This document shows positions 30,851 to 40,175 of a stretch of DNA of 64,000 nucleotides, piece after piece. The notes under the pieces are model-generated. The model was not told where the DNA came from. It searched no databases and worked only from the letters and a program-made list of their open reading frames with translations. Position numbers and translations under genes: made by a program. Location: contig JACKMX010000004.1 of assembly GCA_024235175.1 (NCBI GenBank), positions 682,001 through 746,000 on the forward strand. Reading direction: 5' to 3'. How positions within the stretch are numbered: the first letter of the stretch is position 1; each line of letters starts with the position of its first letter. This DNA comes from Chromatiaceae bacterium (GTDB lineage: Bacteria; Pseudomonadota; Gammaproteobacteria; Chromatiales; Chromatiaceae).

Positions 30851-31277
30851 GATAATCCCCCTTAGGCGGTATTTATTCAGTAACCCCATCACCTCTGATT
30901 GTTAGTTTTTCAAACGGATTCCGAGTCAACCAGAGGTTCAGTTCAGAACCAAGCCAATATATTGGGAATTATAGCTAAAATGCAGACTGACTTTTAAGGG
31001 GCAAGGCATAATTCCGAAACCGTGCACTTTACAGTTCATGCATCAACCCGACACTCTGTCGATTTAATCTCTGCACACCGAGTGTTTCTACTTCCGTACT
31101 TCAAACTGACAACAGAGTGCCGTTGGGAGAGGATGGTTTTGGGGTGGTTCAATATCTCCTATGCTGATGGCTTTCTATTCAAACGCAATGAAAAAAAGGA
31201 AATCCACAACATCGTTAAACGCTGAGGCAACAATATAAACCGGAGTGCCTAGCCGGAATACGGCGAGTTAAGCGAGC
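30851..31277. other. intergenic region, no gene supported
   Basis: About 430 bp between two minus-strand genes. A 67-codon plus-strand frame at 31022 lacks a ribosome site, conserved motifs and neighbours to support it. The promoter of the 30572 gene probably lies in the left part. Confidence 0.5.
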
Positions 31278-32990
31278 TCACTCCGGCATTCCGGCATTGC
31301 GAAGATCTGTCAGGAAGGACTCCATCAGCTCCGGCTTCTGAATGGGTATGATGTTTCTGATTTCAGCGAGCCTTGCCGACGGCTCGAGTACCCGGATCTG
31401 CTCGATCTCCCATTCTGCATCGTCCTGACGATCGACGTGCATATAGCTCACCGCCAGAAACAGCCTTGCCGGCAGCGCGTTTTCATTGACTTCCAGCGCC
31501 CCTGACAGCGATAGGATCGCTTCGTTATAACGGCCCAGCGTGTAGTAGGCCCTGCCCTGATTGTAAGGATAGTGCCAGGTGTAGTAGGGATTGAGTTGCA
31601 TACCCCTGGTGGTGAAATCAAGCGCCGGTTCCGGCTCTCCCATGTCGTTGCTGATAAAAGCGAGCAGTGCGTATCCGTCTGCATAGTTGGGTGCGATGCT
31701 GATCGCCTTTGCGACGGCCTGCTGCGCCTTGGCGTACTCTTTACGCATCATATGCGCATAGCCGAGCGACCAGTAGGTTTGCGGAATGGAATCGTTGAGT
31801 TGAACGCCTTTTTGCGCAAGTTCCAATGCCCGGTCCAGCGTCGCCAACGGAGAGTCCGCCCAACCACGCCGATAGGTGTACGCAAGCTGGTAGGCCAGCG
31901 CTCCGAAAGCGCGCCCATAGCCCGGATCCAGCCCGATGACCTGGCGGTAGAGTGCCTGTGCCTGCTCGTTTGACTCTCTGCTGCCGGTTTTCGCAAGTTT
32001 CTGCCCCTCCTGAAACAGTTCATAGGCTTTCAGGTCGGCCGTGTTGCGAATCCCGGGGCGCTGCTCCTCCTGAACCGTCAGATGCACCGCAAGCGCCTCG
32101 ACGATGCTGTTGGTCACCACATCCTGCACCGTAAAAACATCCACCAGGCGCTTATCGAATCGCGATGCCCATTTCTGCAGCCCGGTCTTCGCATCAATCA
32201 GTTGGGCATTGATTCTGATCGAATCACCCTCACGCCGGACACTGCCGCTCAAAACATAGTCGGCTCCCAGCTCTGCACCGATCTCCTTTGCCCGCACTTC
32301 ACGTCCTTTGTAGACAGACGAGGTATCACTGGAGAAAACCCGCAGGTTGGACAAACGCGAAAGATCGGTGATAACGTCATCTGTCATCCCGTCGGCGAAA
32401 AACTCCTGTTCCGGATCGTTGCTGAGGTTGGTGAATGGAACAACGAGGATTGAAGGCGGCAATTGAGCAGTCACCACACTTTCCCGGTCATGCCGGTCCG
32501 CATAGAAGAGGAGTATGGCGGCGAGCACCGCTGTCAGCGAAAACGCCCACAGGTAAGGGCCTGATAACAGGCTATGTGATCGCTTTCCTGGTGAGCCGGA
32601 GATCAAATCTTCCCGAGCCATCTCCCGCACCTCCCCCCCAGGGAGATTGGTCACTTCGGCAATCAGCCGGTAACCCCGCTTGGGTACGGTCGCAATGTAC
32701 TTTGGTTGCCGCGCATCGTCGGTGAGCGCCTTGCGCAGTTTGATCACCGCGGTGGTGATCGAGTCGTAGCTGATCACCGCACCCTTCCAGACATCGCGTT
32801 CGATATCATCCCGCGTAACCAGTTCGCCCTGGCGCGAGGCCAGGTAGCTGAGCACCTCCATCACTTTGGGCTCGAGCTTGACCAGGATCCCATCCCGGCT
32901 GATCTGGCCGGCTGCCGGATCGACGGTCCAATCGCCAACTTTGAATGGGCGATAGTCCGCACAGCTATCAAATAAAATTTGCGAACTCAT
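31278..32990 (-). CDS. CadC-like winged-helix regulator with TM, TolB-like and TPR domains (paralogue A)
   Basis: A 570-residue membrane-bound transcription regulator. Residues about 15-110 form a Trans_reg_C winged helix (EPKVMEVLSYLASRQGELVTR, IKLRKALTDD, VPKRGYRLIAEV). One TM helix is at about 150-170. A TolB-like domain typical of cyclase-associated and CadC-like proteins follows at 178-300 (VVPFTNLSNDPEQEFFADGM, then LGADYVLSGSVRR), and TPR repeats fill 340-530. The output is DNA binding at the membrane; the signal is sensed outside through the TolB/TPR part. It is 76-80% like the regulator at 33569 by eye and is nearly identical at DNA level in the winged-helix/TM half. It is divergent from the small exported protein at 33222, its likely target. 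Confidence 0.9.
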   Translation of the reverse strand: MSSQILFDSCADYRPFKVGDWTVDPAAGQISRDGILVKLEPKVMEVLSYLASRQGELVTRDDIERDVWKGAVISYDSITTAVIKLRKALTDDARQPKYIATVPKRGYRLIAEVTNLPGGEVREMAREDLISGSPGKRSHSLLSGPYLWAFSLTAVLAAILLFYADRHDRESVVTAQLPPSILVVPFTNLSNDPEQEFFADGMTDDVITDLSRLSNLRVFSSDTSSVYKGREVRAKEIGAELGADYVLSGSVRREGDSIRINAQLIDAKTGLQKWASRFDKRLVDVFTVQDVVTNSIVEALAVHLTVQEEQRPGIRNTADLKAYELFQEGQKLAKTGSRESNEQAQALYRQVIGLDPGYGRAFGALAYQLAYTYRRGWADSPLATLDRALELAQKGVQLNDSIPQTYWSLGYAHMMRKEYAKAQQAVAKAISIAPNYADGYALLAFISNDMGEPEPALDFTTRGMQLNPYYTWHYPYNQGRAYYTLGRYNEAILSLSGALEVNENALPARLFLAVSYMHVDRQDDAEWEIEQIRVLEPSARLAEIRNIIPIQKPELMESFLTDLRNAGMPE

Positions 32991-33221
32991 CGTTTACACT
33001 CTTCTGCCACAACAAAATCAACCGCTCTAGTTCACTACATAACACGCTGAATAACCGCTCTTATTATCTTTTTCGTATTTTCATTGCTTTTTCGTCGCTT
33101 TTTCGTCGAGACGTAATCAGCAGTGTCAACAAAGCTTAGTTCACAGCAATCATCGGTCAATTTCACCGTATTGCTCGACTAACGCAGATTCCTGACATTG
33201 TTAACGCCAAGGAGAATGAAA

Positions 33222-33515
33222 ATGTTCAAAATCGTCCTGCTATCACTCGCCCTTTCCCTGTCAACAGTGGTCAATGGTTCCTGCCTGCCGGACCCACCTG
33301 AGCTTGGAGATATAGGCCCCGACTCGAATGTTGTGTGCCAATTGCTGGAATCATGGCTGCCAGAGTCAAATATTGCGATTCTCGATAGAAACTTTCCTGC
33401 ATACGATACCGTCTCGATAACAGTGGAGGTGGATGGTCGCCATGAAACCATAGAGTACAAGCTCGAAAGAGCGGACTGGAAACTGACAAAATCGACTTTC
33501 CTCTCCAGCAACTGA
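33222..33515 (+). CDS. small exported protein, unknown
   Basis: A 97-residue protein with a clear signal peptide (FKIVLLSLALSLSTVVNG, then SCLPDPPELG). Two Cys near residues 21 and 39 of the precursor could form one disulfide. The rest is acidic with a SITVEVDGRHETIEY strand. ATG 33222 is chosen from GGAG 7 bases before it; ATG 33216 is also in frame. It sits between two paralogous TolB/TPR regulators, divergent from the first. I do not recognise the family; control by one of these regulators is inferred. Confidence 0.7.
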   Translation: MFKIVLLSLALSLSTVVNGSCLPDPPELGDIGPDSNVVCQLLESWLPESNIAILDRNFPAYDTVSITVEVDGRHETIEYKLERADWKLTKSTFLSSN

Positions 33516-33568
33516 CACAACCTGGATGCACTAGCTACTACGATAACGGTCCCCGGTCTGAAACAGGA

Positions 33569-35281
33569 TCACTCCGGCATTCCAGCGAGACGAAGGTCGG
33601 CCAGAAAGGATTCCATCAGCTCTGGCTTTTGAATGGGTATGGTGCTCCTGGTATGGGAAATCGTGGCGGATGGAGTCAGCACCTGTACCTGAGCTATTTC
33701 CCATTCAGCTTCGTCCTGGCGATCGACGTGCACGTAACTTGCGGCCAAAAACAGCCTGACGGGGATCGCGTTTTCGTTACGCTCCAGCGCTCTCGTCAGC
33801 GACTCTATCGCGTTTTCATAACGGCCGAGCGCATAGAAGGCTCTTCCCATATTGTAGAGATAATCCCAGGTGTAGAACGGGTTGAGCTGCATGCCTTTGG
33901 TGGCAAATTCAATCGCTTGCTCGGGTTCTCCCAGATTATTAGTGATAAGCGCAAGCAGGCCATATCCGTCGGCGTAATTGGGTGCGATGCTGATCGCCTG
34001 TGTGACAGCACTCTGCGCATTGTCATACTCCTTGCGCATCAGATACACAAAGCCAAGCGACCAGTAGGTTTGTGGGATGGATTCATTGAGCTTGACGCCC
34101 TGCTTTGCGAGTTCCAGCGCCCGATCCAGCGTCTCTACCGGGGAATCCGACCATCCACTGAAATAACTGTAAGCCAGATTGAAGGCCAGCGCGCCGTATG
34201 CCCGACCATAGCCTGGATCAAGACGGATCGCCTGCCGATAGGCAGCTTGTGCCTGTTCGTTACTCTCTTTACTGACGGTTCTGGAGAGTCTCTGCCCTTC
34301 CTGGAATACTTCATAAGCTTTCAGATTATCCGTATTGGAATGCACCAGGCGTTGTCTCTCCTGACTGGTCAGTTGGATTGATAGTGCCTTGACGATATTG
34401 GAAGTCACTTCATCCTGAACCGCAAAAACCTCGACTGCGCGTCTATCATAACGGGAGGCCCATTTCTGCAGTCCCGTCTTTGCATCGACCAGTTGTGCAT
34501 TGATTCTGACCGCATCTCCCTCGCGCCGGACAGTTCCGCTAAGAACATAGTCGACTCCCAGTTCCGCCCTGATCGCCTGGATCTGGGTCTCACGGCCTCT
34601 GTAGGCGAATGAGGTGCTGCCGGAGAAAACCGATATATTGGACAAACGCGAAAGATCGGTGATGACGTCATCTGTCATCCCGTCAGCGAAAAACTCCTGC
34701 TGCGGATCGCCACTGAGATTGGCGAAGGGAACGACGACGATGGAAGGCAGTGATGAAGCAGTGACCATCTCCTCCTGACCAAACCTGTTCGCATAGAAGA
34801 GGAGTATGGCGGCGAGCACCGCTGTCAGCGAAAACGTCCACAGGTAAGGGCCTGACAACAGGCTATGTGATCGCTTTCCTGGTGAGCCGGAGATCAAATC
34901 TTCCCGAACCATCTCCCGCCCCTCCCCCCCAGGGAGATTGGTCACTTCGGCAATCAGCCGGTAACCCCGCTTGGGTACGGTCGCAATGTACTTTGGTTGC
35001 CGCGCATCGTCGGTGAGTGCCCTGCGCAGTTTGATCACCGCGGTGGTGATCGAGTCGTAGCTGATCACCGCACCCTTCCAGACATCGCGTTCGATATCAT
35101 CCCGCGTAACCAGTTCGCCCTGGCGCGAGGCCAGGTAGCTGAGCACCTCCATCACTTTGGGCTCGAGCTTGACCTCGACCCCGTCCCGACTGATCTGGCC
35201 GGCGGCTGGATCGACGCGCCAGTCACCGACGTGGAGTGAACGGCTGCTGTTTTCGGAAGCCGGATTTTCGGAGGGGCTCAT
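33569..35281 (-). CDS. CadC-like winged-helix regulator with TM, TolB-like and TPR domains (paralogue B)
   Basis: A 570-residue paralogue of the 31278 gene, with the same order: winged helix (about 15-110), TM helix (about 150-170), TolB-like domain (178-300; VVPFANLSGDPQQEFFADGM, LGVDYVLSGTVRR) and TPRs to about 530. Both end in PELMESFL-DLR-AGMPE. DNA from about 34795 to 35220 is almost the same as 32500-32930, while the sensor and TPR halves differ in many residues. It may therefore bind the same DNA site but answer a different signal. It is divergent from the alpha/beta-hydrolase pseudogene at 35506. Confidence 0.9.
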   Translation of the reverse strand: MSPSENPASENSSRSLHVGDWRVDPAAGQISRDGVEVKLEPKVMEVLSYLASRQGELVTRDDIERDVWKGAVISYDSITTAVIKLRRALTDDARQPKYIATVPKRGYRLIAEVTNLPGGEGREMVREDLISGSPGKRSHSLLSGPYLWTFSLTAVLAAILLFYANRFGQEEMVTASSLPSIVVVPFANLSGDPQQEFFADGMTDDVITDLSRLSNISVFSGSTSFAYRGRETQIQAIRAELGVDYVLSGTVRREGDAVRINAQLVDAKTGLQKWASRYDRRAVEVFAVQDEVTSNIVKALSIQLTSQERQRLVHSNTDNLKAYEVFQEGQRLSRTVSKESNEQAQAAYRQAIRLDPGYGRAYGALAFNLAYSYFSGWSDSPVETLDRALELAKQGVKLNESIPQTYWSLGFVYLMRKEYDNAQSAVTQAISIAPNYADGYGLLALITNNLGEPEQAIEFATKGMQLNPFYTWDYLYNMGRAFYALGRYENAIESLTRALERNENAIPVRLFLAASYVHVDRQDEAEWEIAQVQVLTPSATISHTRSTIPIQKPELMESFLADLRLAGMPE

Positions 35282-35505
35282 GGGTCATCCATCACTTTCG
35301 CTCAGGCGAGGATGGCTATTAGCTCCTAACAAACTGATAAACATCATTTTTTTATTCCTTCTGTTTTCCTTTGTTTTTTCTTCTGATTTCGGTCGGGACA
35401 GGAGCAGGATGCATGACCAAAGCTTACTACACGGTGCGTTAGGGTCAATTTCCCGTAGCGCCTTAAGCGCGTAAATAGCAAGCACAAAGGATAAAGGAGC
35501 TAACC

Positions 35506-36651
35506 ATGAAAAACTCAATTTTGGCTTTACCCTGTACTGTCTTCTCATCGGCACACAGTCTGTGGCTGTTGCTGAAAACACTCAGACAACCAGCACCCTT
35601 AGAACCACAGACTATTACCTCAGCCACGAAAGCAAAGAGCCATTCTATCGCGAGCAAAACCTCTCCCCTCATGTACTGCTCCATGTACGTGAAGTGGTGT
35701 CCGCCGGAACCGAACGCATGGCGGGCAAAGAGAACAAGGTCCTGCTGTTCCTGCATGGTGCGACCTTTCCGGCAAACGTGGCTTTCGATCTGGACTATGA
35801 AAACGTCTCGATGATGCGTCATTTCGCCAAGCTCGGCTGGGACACCTTCGCGCTGGATCTGGAAGGCTACGGTGATTCCACACGCCCGGCGATCATGGAT
35901 GCGATTCCGCCAGCGGCTGCACAGGCTGCCACGGCACGGACGGTGTCAGTCAGGTGCGGCGCTGCCGTCGAACCGGAAATACCGGACAGCAAGGCACCCA
36001 TCAACCTGGAGGTCACCCTCGATGATGTAACCCGCACCGTGGAATTTATCCGCAACCTGCGCGGTGTCGACAAAGTGCACCTGCTGGGCTGGTCGGCCGC
36101 GAGTATGGCAGAAGCGCCGCTGTATACCATTCAGCATCCCGAAAAAGTAGCAAAACTCGTTCTCTACGCAACCAACTACCTGGGTAAGAGTAAAGGCAAA
36201 AGTGTGGAAGAGCGACAGGCTGAGGATGACAAGAACAATGCAGAAAAGAATCGCTATGGTGATCCCGCCAACATGAAACGCTGGGCCAAATTGGGTACCA
36301 AGGAAGAGTACCTGATACCCGGCGCCTTTGAAGCCTATCGGTTGGCCCACCTTGCATCTGATCCAAAATCCGCAGAGCTCGGCGGTAAAGTGCGCGCGCG
36401 CGCCTTGGGGACGCTTCATCGGCTGGCCCGAGCCTCATTACGACGCCAGAAAAATTACGGTGCCAACCCTGGTGATACGCGGCGACTCCGACAAGCTGGG
36501 CAGCCTTGAGGACAATCAGCGATTAGTGGATGAACTCGGCAGTAACGTGAAACGGTATGTCGAAATCGAACAGGCCGGCCATATGATTCAATACGAAACC
36601 AACAACACGAAGTTTTATCAGGCCATTGTGGAGTTTCTCGAAGAGAAGTAA
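35506..36651 (+). pseudogene. exported alpha/beta hydrolase, broken by two frameshifts
   Basis: The body from 35562 to about 36390 encodes a hydrolase: oxyanion region LLFLHGATFPANVAFD, nucleophile in LLGWSAASMAEAP and a cap region. The C-terminus, with catalytic Asp (VIRGDSDKLG) and His (EQAGHMIQYE), lies in another frame to 36651. The switch falls in a GC dinucleotide run at 36392-36403. At the 5' end the ATG at 35506 (AAGGAG before it) is out of frame with the body; one more A in the A5 run at 35509-35513 would give MKKLNFGFTLYCLLIG, a good signal peptide. So it was an exported hydrolase of about 380 residues. The shifts could be true decay, phase variation or sequencing errors. It is divergent from regulator B. 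Confidence 0.8.
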
Positions 36652-36682
36652 CAGTGATTATGTGTCAATGAGTCAATGGTGC

Positions 36683-36715
36683 CAGAGCAGAAACCCTGCT
36701 CTCCCCATTTTTCTC
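36683..36715 (+). terminator. hairpin after the hydrolase gene
   Basis: GAGCAG-AAAC-CCTGCTC stem followed by CCCCATTTTTC, about 30 bp after the hydrolase stop. Confidence 0.45.
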
Positions 36716-36761
36716 ACAACTCACAAATTGACTACTGTGCCTTGACTCTTGGCGGATTAGG

Positions 36762-36810
36762 GAGTCAGAACACTTGATCTCTTTTTTCATCTGTTCTGGC
36801 TCGTTGATCC
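36762..36810. repeat. dispersed 41-bp repeat, copy 1 (terminator-like)
   Basis: GTCAGAACACTTGAT, then TTTTTTCA and TGTTCTGGCTC, matches 39518-39558 at about 33 of 41 positions. It lies just past the 3' end of the BTAD regulator and has GAGTCAGAACA/TGTTCTGGCTC pairing. Confidence 0.5.
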
Positions 36811-36811
36811 A

Positions 36812-38815
36812 TCAATCAATCAACGATAATCGCCGCAAACCAGCGAAATAGTGCTCACTACGGGCCGGATCGGAGTAAGGTTGCCAGGTCGATTTCATGC
36901 TGACAAATCCGGGGCACAAACGTTCGCATTCCGCCAACGCACTCTTAGCTTCGATGAGACGGTCAAGGTGCGCCTGGCAGACCGCAACCCGGAAGTGTGT
37001 TTCGGGTTGATCGGGTCGCAGGCGTAACGCTGTCGTTGCCCAGGAGAGGGCTTCATCGTACTGAAGTGAATCGAGACAGGCGCGGGAGAGATACCCCATG
37101 AAATTCCATCGATTCAGATCCCTGGGATTGAGTTCCAGTGAGCGCCGCATCTGCGCGATCCCCTCCGCATTGCGTCCGATCAGATCGAGGCGATTGCCAA
37201 GTGCCATGCGCGCATAAGCATTGCTGGGGTTGAGTTTCACTGCGAGTTCCGTCTCAGCCAGCGCAGCGTCGAAATCTTCAATCCACACATAAGCGGTGCC
37301 GACCTGAAGATGCGCATCCGATGAGTTTTGATCAAGCGCTACCGCCTTTTGCGCTGCCTCGAAGGCGAGGTCGATCTGCATATTCCGATCAAGCTTGTCA
37401 CCTTCTGCTAATTTAGCTGGTGACTTGAGCAAAAGGTTGCGCATGTGACTTAACGCAAGACCCGTGTGGGCATCGCTGTAATCGGGATCGAGTTCAATAG
37501 CTTGCTGAAAGCACTTTTGCGCCAGCGCATTGCTCTCCAGTGTATAGCGGTGCAGAAAGGATGAGCCCTGCAGGAAGCAGTCCCATGCATTGACATAGTC
37601 GGTCCGTTTCGTCGCGATGCGACTGAGTTCTGCGCTTTCCAAGACCGGTTCGATTGCCGCGGCGATTCTCTCGGCGATATCCTCTTGTGCTTTGAGCACA
37701 TCGCTGATGTCGAGGTCGTAACGTTTCGTCCAGTAGATGTAACCCGATTCTGCCTCGATCAGCCGGGCATGGATGCGGGCGCTTTTACCCGCATGGCGAA
37801 CCGATCCGGTCACCAGATATGCCGCTCCCAGTTCATCCGCGATCTGTTGGATCTGGCTGGATCCATCCCGACAGGTAAGAGAGGAACTGCTGGCGATGAG
37901 AGGGAAACGACGCCATCCCGCGAGCATAGTGGTGATGTCTTCGGCAACACCATCAGAGAAATAAGCTTGGCTCGGATCACCGTTCAGATTGGCGAATGGG
38001 AGCACAGCGACTGCCGGCCTCGACAGAATGGCGTCAAGTGCGGCAGGTACAATGCGAGCGGTTTGCGGTCGCACTTCTGCGCACACGTGCCGGCCGCCCT
38101 CCAAAATCTGGCGATAAAGCGCCTCAGTCCGTGGATCGCACTGTGCGCTAAGATTCCGCTGGATCAAGGCGCTGCATGAACGGTATTGTTTTAATGCATC
38201 GCTGCGACGACCCTGCTCTTGATAAAGTTGCATCAAAAGACGATGGACACGCTCATCCAGTGGATCGGATGCAAGCAGATTGACCGCCTTCTGTATGGCA
38301 CGCTCGGTTTGACTTGCGTTCGGATCACCGGGCATAAGCTTCTCAAGTAGCGCAAGCATCTGCTCCCGCAACTGCATACGCTCAAATGCGACCCACTCAG
38401 CAAACGGCTCCGTCAAATCTGCAACTTCTTCCAGAAATTCTCCCCGGTAGAGATCTGCGGCCTCCTCAAGTGCCGCGCGCGAGCCCATTTCACTCAACTC
38501 CTCAAAGCTGACGACATCGACCCTGACCAGTGATGGCTCGATTGCCAGAGCATTGCCTGTTACGACGATCACCTCTTCGCCAGGTCTCGCAAGAGATTGA
38601 CGCAGCTGTTTCAGTGTTTGGCGCAGACTCACGCGGGCATTGAACTCTCGACTTTCGGGCCATAGCAATGCAGCGAGTTTTTCGCGGGCGATTCTCTTCC
38701 CCGGATGGCGCGCGAGCAGTGCGAGCAGCGCCTCTGATTTACGGGACGGCAGACAGATCGAGGAGTCAGACTCCGACCGTATATCCAGCTCCCCAAGAAG
38801 ATGTATGCGCCACAT
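36812..38815 (-). CDS. SARP-like (winged helix-BTAD) regulator with TolB-like and TPR domains
   Basis: A 667-residue soluble regulator. Residues about 5-95 are an OmpR-type winged helix (LPSRKSEALLALLARHPGK, then SLRQTLKQLRQSL). A BTAD helical domain follows at about 100-235 (LYRGEFLEEVADLTEPFAEW, LLMQLYQEQGRRSDALKQYR). A TolB-like domain lies at about 265-385 (VLPFANLNGDPSQAYFSDGVAE, then LGAAYLVTGSVRH), then TPR repeats to the end. Unlike the two 570-residue regulators it has no TM segment, so it probably senses in the cytoplasm. It is divergent from the exported cupin gene at 39019, as the other two are from their exported neighbours; this cupin is its likely target. Confidence 0.9.
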   Translation of the reverse strand: MWRIHLLGELDIRSESDSSICLPSRKSEALLALLARHPGKRIAREKLAALLWPESREFNARVSLRQTLKQLRQSLARPGEEVIVVTGNALAIEPSLVRVDVVSFEELSEMGSRAALEEAADLYRGEFLEEVADLTEPFAEWVAFERMQLREQMLALLEKLMPGDPNASQTERAIQKAVNLLASDPLDERVHRLLMQLYQEQGRRSDALKQYRSCSALIQRNLSAQCDPRTEALYRQILEGGRHVCAEVRPQTARIVPAALDAILSRPAVAVLPFANLNGDPSQAYFSDGVAEDITTMLAGWRRFPLIASSSSLTCRDGSSQIQQIADELGAAYLVTGSVRHAGKSARIHARLIEAESGYIYWTKRYDLDISDVLKAQEDIAERIAAAIEPVLESAELSRIATKRTDYVNAWDCFLQGSSFLHRYTLESNALAQKCFQQAIELDPDYSDAHTGLALSHMRNLLLKSPAKLAEGDKLDRNMQIDLAFEAAQKAVALDQNSSDAHLQVGTAYVWIEDFDAALAETELAVKLNPSNAYARMALGNRLDLIGRNAEGIAQMRRSLELNPRDLNRWNFMGYLSRACLDSLQYDEALSWATTALRLRPDQPETHFRVAVCQAHLDRLIEAKSALAECERLCPGFVSMKSTWQPYSDPARSEHYFAGLRRLSLID

Positions 38816-39018
38816 AACTGTATCCCTTCAGATTCAGCGATGGATCAGACTCGCCATGACAATGCTTTACGCAGTATAGGGTACGCAGCGCCGCTACGCT
38901 GGACAGAATCACGTTTAAATCACGCTAAAGTCACACCCTCGAACTAGCCTTACAACCAGCCCAACCTGAGGTGGCCAAAACTGTGTTTGAAACCAAGACC
39001 AATTCAAAGGAGCTCGAT

Positions 39019-39489
39019 ATGAAATGCATGACCCCTGTATTGACTGTCGTGAGCACTATTCTGCTCGTCTCTTCCGTAACGGGTGCCGGAGAAGCTACTC
39101 AAAACGGGCTGACCTTCACACCCGAGCAGCTGACCTGGGAGCCCAATCCGCGCGTTCCCGGCCTGGGGGTGGCCAAGATGATCAGCAAAGGCACCGAGGC
39201 CGGACCTTATGTCTATCGGGTCAAATTCCCCAAGGGGCGCATAGTACAGGCACACAGCCATCCTGATGATCGTACCTATACGGTGCTCGAGGGCACCTGG
39301 TACGTCGGCTGGGGTGAGAAATACGATGAGAGCAAGCTGACCGCTCTGACGCCGGGCAGCTTCTACACAGAGCCGGCAGGCGTGGCCCATTTCGTCGCAA
39401 CACTTGACGGAGAGGCAATCGTGCAGGTCACTGGAACGGGGCCGACGAAAGTCGATTACGTCGATCCGGCACACGAGCCCAAGAAATAA
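39019..39489 (+). CDS. exported cupin-domain protein
   Basis: A 156-residue protein with a signal peptide (LTVVSTILLVSSVTGAG) and one cupin fold. Motif 1 is GRIVQAHSHPDDRTYTVLEG, with His-x-His and a downstream Glu as likely metal ligands. Motif 2 is PGSFYTEPAGVAHFVA, with a His ligand. Such small periplasmic cupins bind a metal and act on or sense small molecules; the substrate is unknown. ATG 39019 follows AAGGAG by 7 bases. It is divergent from the BTAD regulator and is followed by a hairpin terminator. Confidence 0.88.
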   Translation: MKCMTPVLTVVSTILLVSSVTGAGEATQNGLTFTPEQLTWEPNPRVPGLGVAKMISKGTEAGPYVYRVKFPKGRIVQAHSHPDDRTYTVLEGTWYVGWGEKYDESKLTALTPGSFYTEPAGVAHFVATLDGEAIVQVTGTGPTKVDYVDPAHEPKK

Positions 39490-39514
39490 ACAGGCATCCG
39501 GAGATCGGAGATCA

Positions 39515-39567
39515 AGGGGTCAAAACACTTGAAGTATTTTTTCAACTGCTCTGACTCTTTGACCCCT
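39515..39567 (+). terminator. long hairpin after the cupin gene; copy 2 of the dispersed 41-bp repeat
   Basis: AGGGGTCAAA pairs with TTTGACCCCT across a 33-base loop. The inner part matches the repeat at 36762-36810. Confidence 0.5.
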
Positions 39568-39611
39568 CCGAGCCACTGGGATCGGATTGTTTGGTAGAGG
39601 GAATATCGACT

Positions 39612-39734
39612 ATGCTATTAGCGGAAGTCTCGTCTGAACCACGACTATTCCGCGACGAGATCGAGCGCATCGCTTGGCGCGGTACCATGTTCGTTTACGA
39701 CTCTGTCACCAACATCATCATCAAACTGCGTTAG
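39612..39734 (+). CDS. possible 40-residue ORF, unknown
   Basis: ATG at 39612, preceded by TAGAGGGAA, opens 40 codons (MLLAEVSSEPRLFRDEIER start, VTNIIIKLR end). The composition is protein-like but I see no family. It ends just where the partial GIY-YIG duplication begins and may be the truncated front of an older gene. Confidence 0.25.
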   Translation: MLLAEVSSEPRLFRDEIERIAWRGTMFVYDSVTNIIIKLR

Positions 39735-39738
39735 GCGC

Positions 39739-40006
39739 TCGGCAACGCCAGTTCAAGCGCTGTTATACAGCAACCCGACTGCCCGTTGAGCTTGTGTTCA
39801 GTCAGTGCTTTTCCACCAGAGAAGAGGCTTTGGTATTCGAACACCGGATCAAGGGCTGGAGCAGGAAGAAGAAAGAGGCCTTGATGCGCGGTGATTGGAA
39901 TGAAGTGTCAAGATTGGCGCGTAACACCCTTCGACAGGCTCAGGGTGAACGGAGTGCCGTTCCGGATTCGGATGATGATTTGGACCGTTTGTCCTGGACT
40001 TTCTGA
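39739..40006 (+). pseudogene. partial duplicate of the GIY-YIG gene, N-terminus missing
   Basis: Bases 39739-39999 match 40265-40525 almost base for base at an offset of 526. The frame encodes FKRCYTATRLPVELVFSQC through LDRLSWTF but lacks the GIY-YIG core of the full gene. Without the catalytic Tyr and Arg region it cannot be an active nuclease. Confidence 0.75.
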
Positions 40007-40077
40007 CCGATGGTCTTAAACCTGTCGCATAAAAACATCCCAACCAAGGGTTTGTCTACTCTACTCCGTTCTTCCTG

Positions 40078-40119
40078 AGCCTGTCGAAGGAAGCCTGTCG
40101 AAGGAAGCCTGTCGAAGGA
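40078..40119. repeat. three perfect 14-bp tandem repeats, REP-like
   Basis: AGCCTGTCGAAGGA occurs three times in a row. With the preceding CCTG it is the inverse of CCTTCGACAGGCTCAGG, which lies inside both GIY-YIG copies (39928-39944 and 40454-40470). Confidence 0.75.
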
Positions 40120-40175
40120 CGATATCACCAAATCCAATCTCTTTTCTTTAAAAACTTTCCAGGGAAAATATCGAA

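Noticed and set aside
31022..31225. 67-codon plus-strand frame
   Set aside because: No ribosome site, no motif, in an AT-rich spacer; composition not convincing.
40078..40119. CRISPR-like short tandem repeat
   Set aside because: The 14-bp units abut without spacers and match a REP-type palindrome inside nearby genes; no cas genes.
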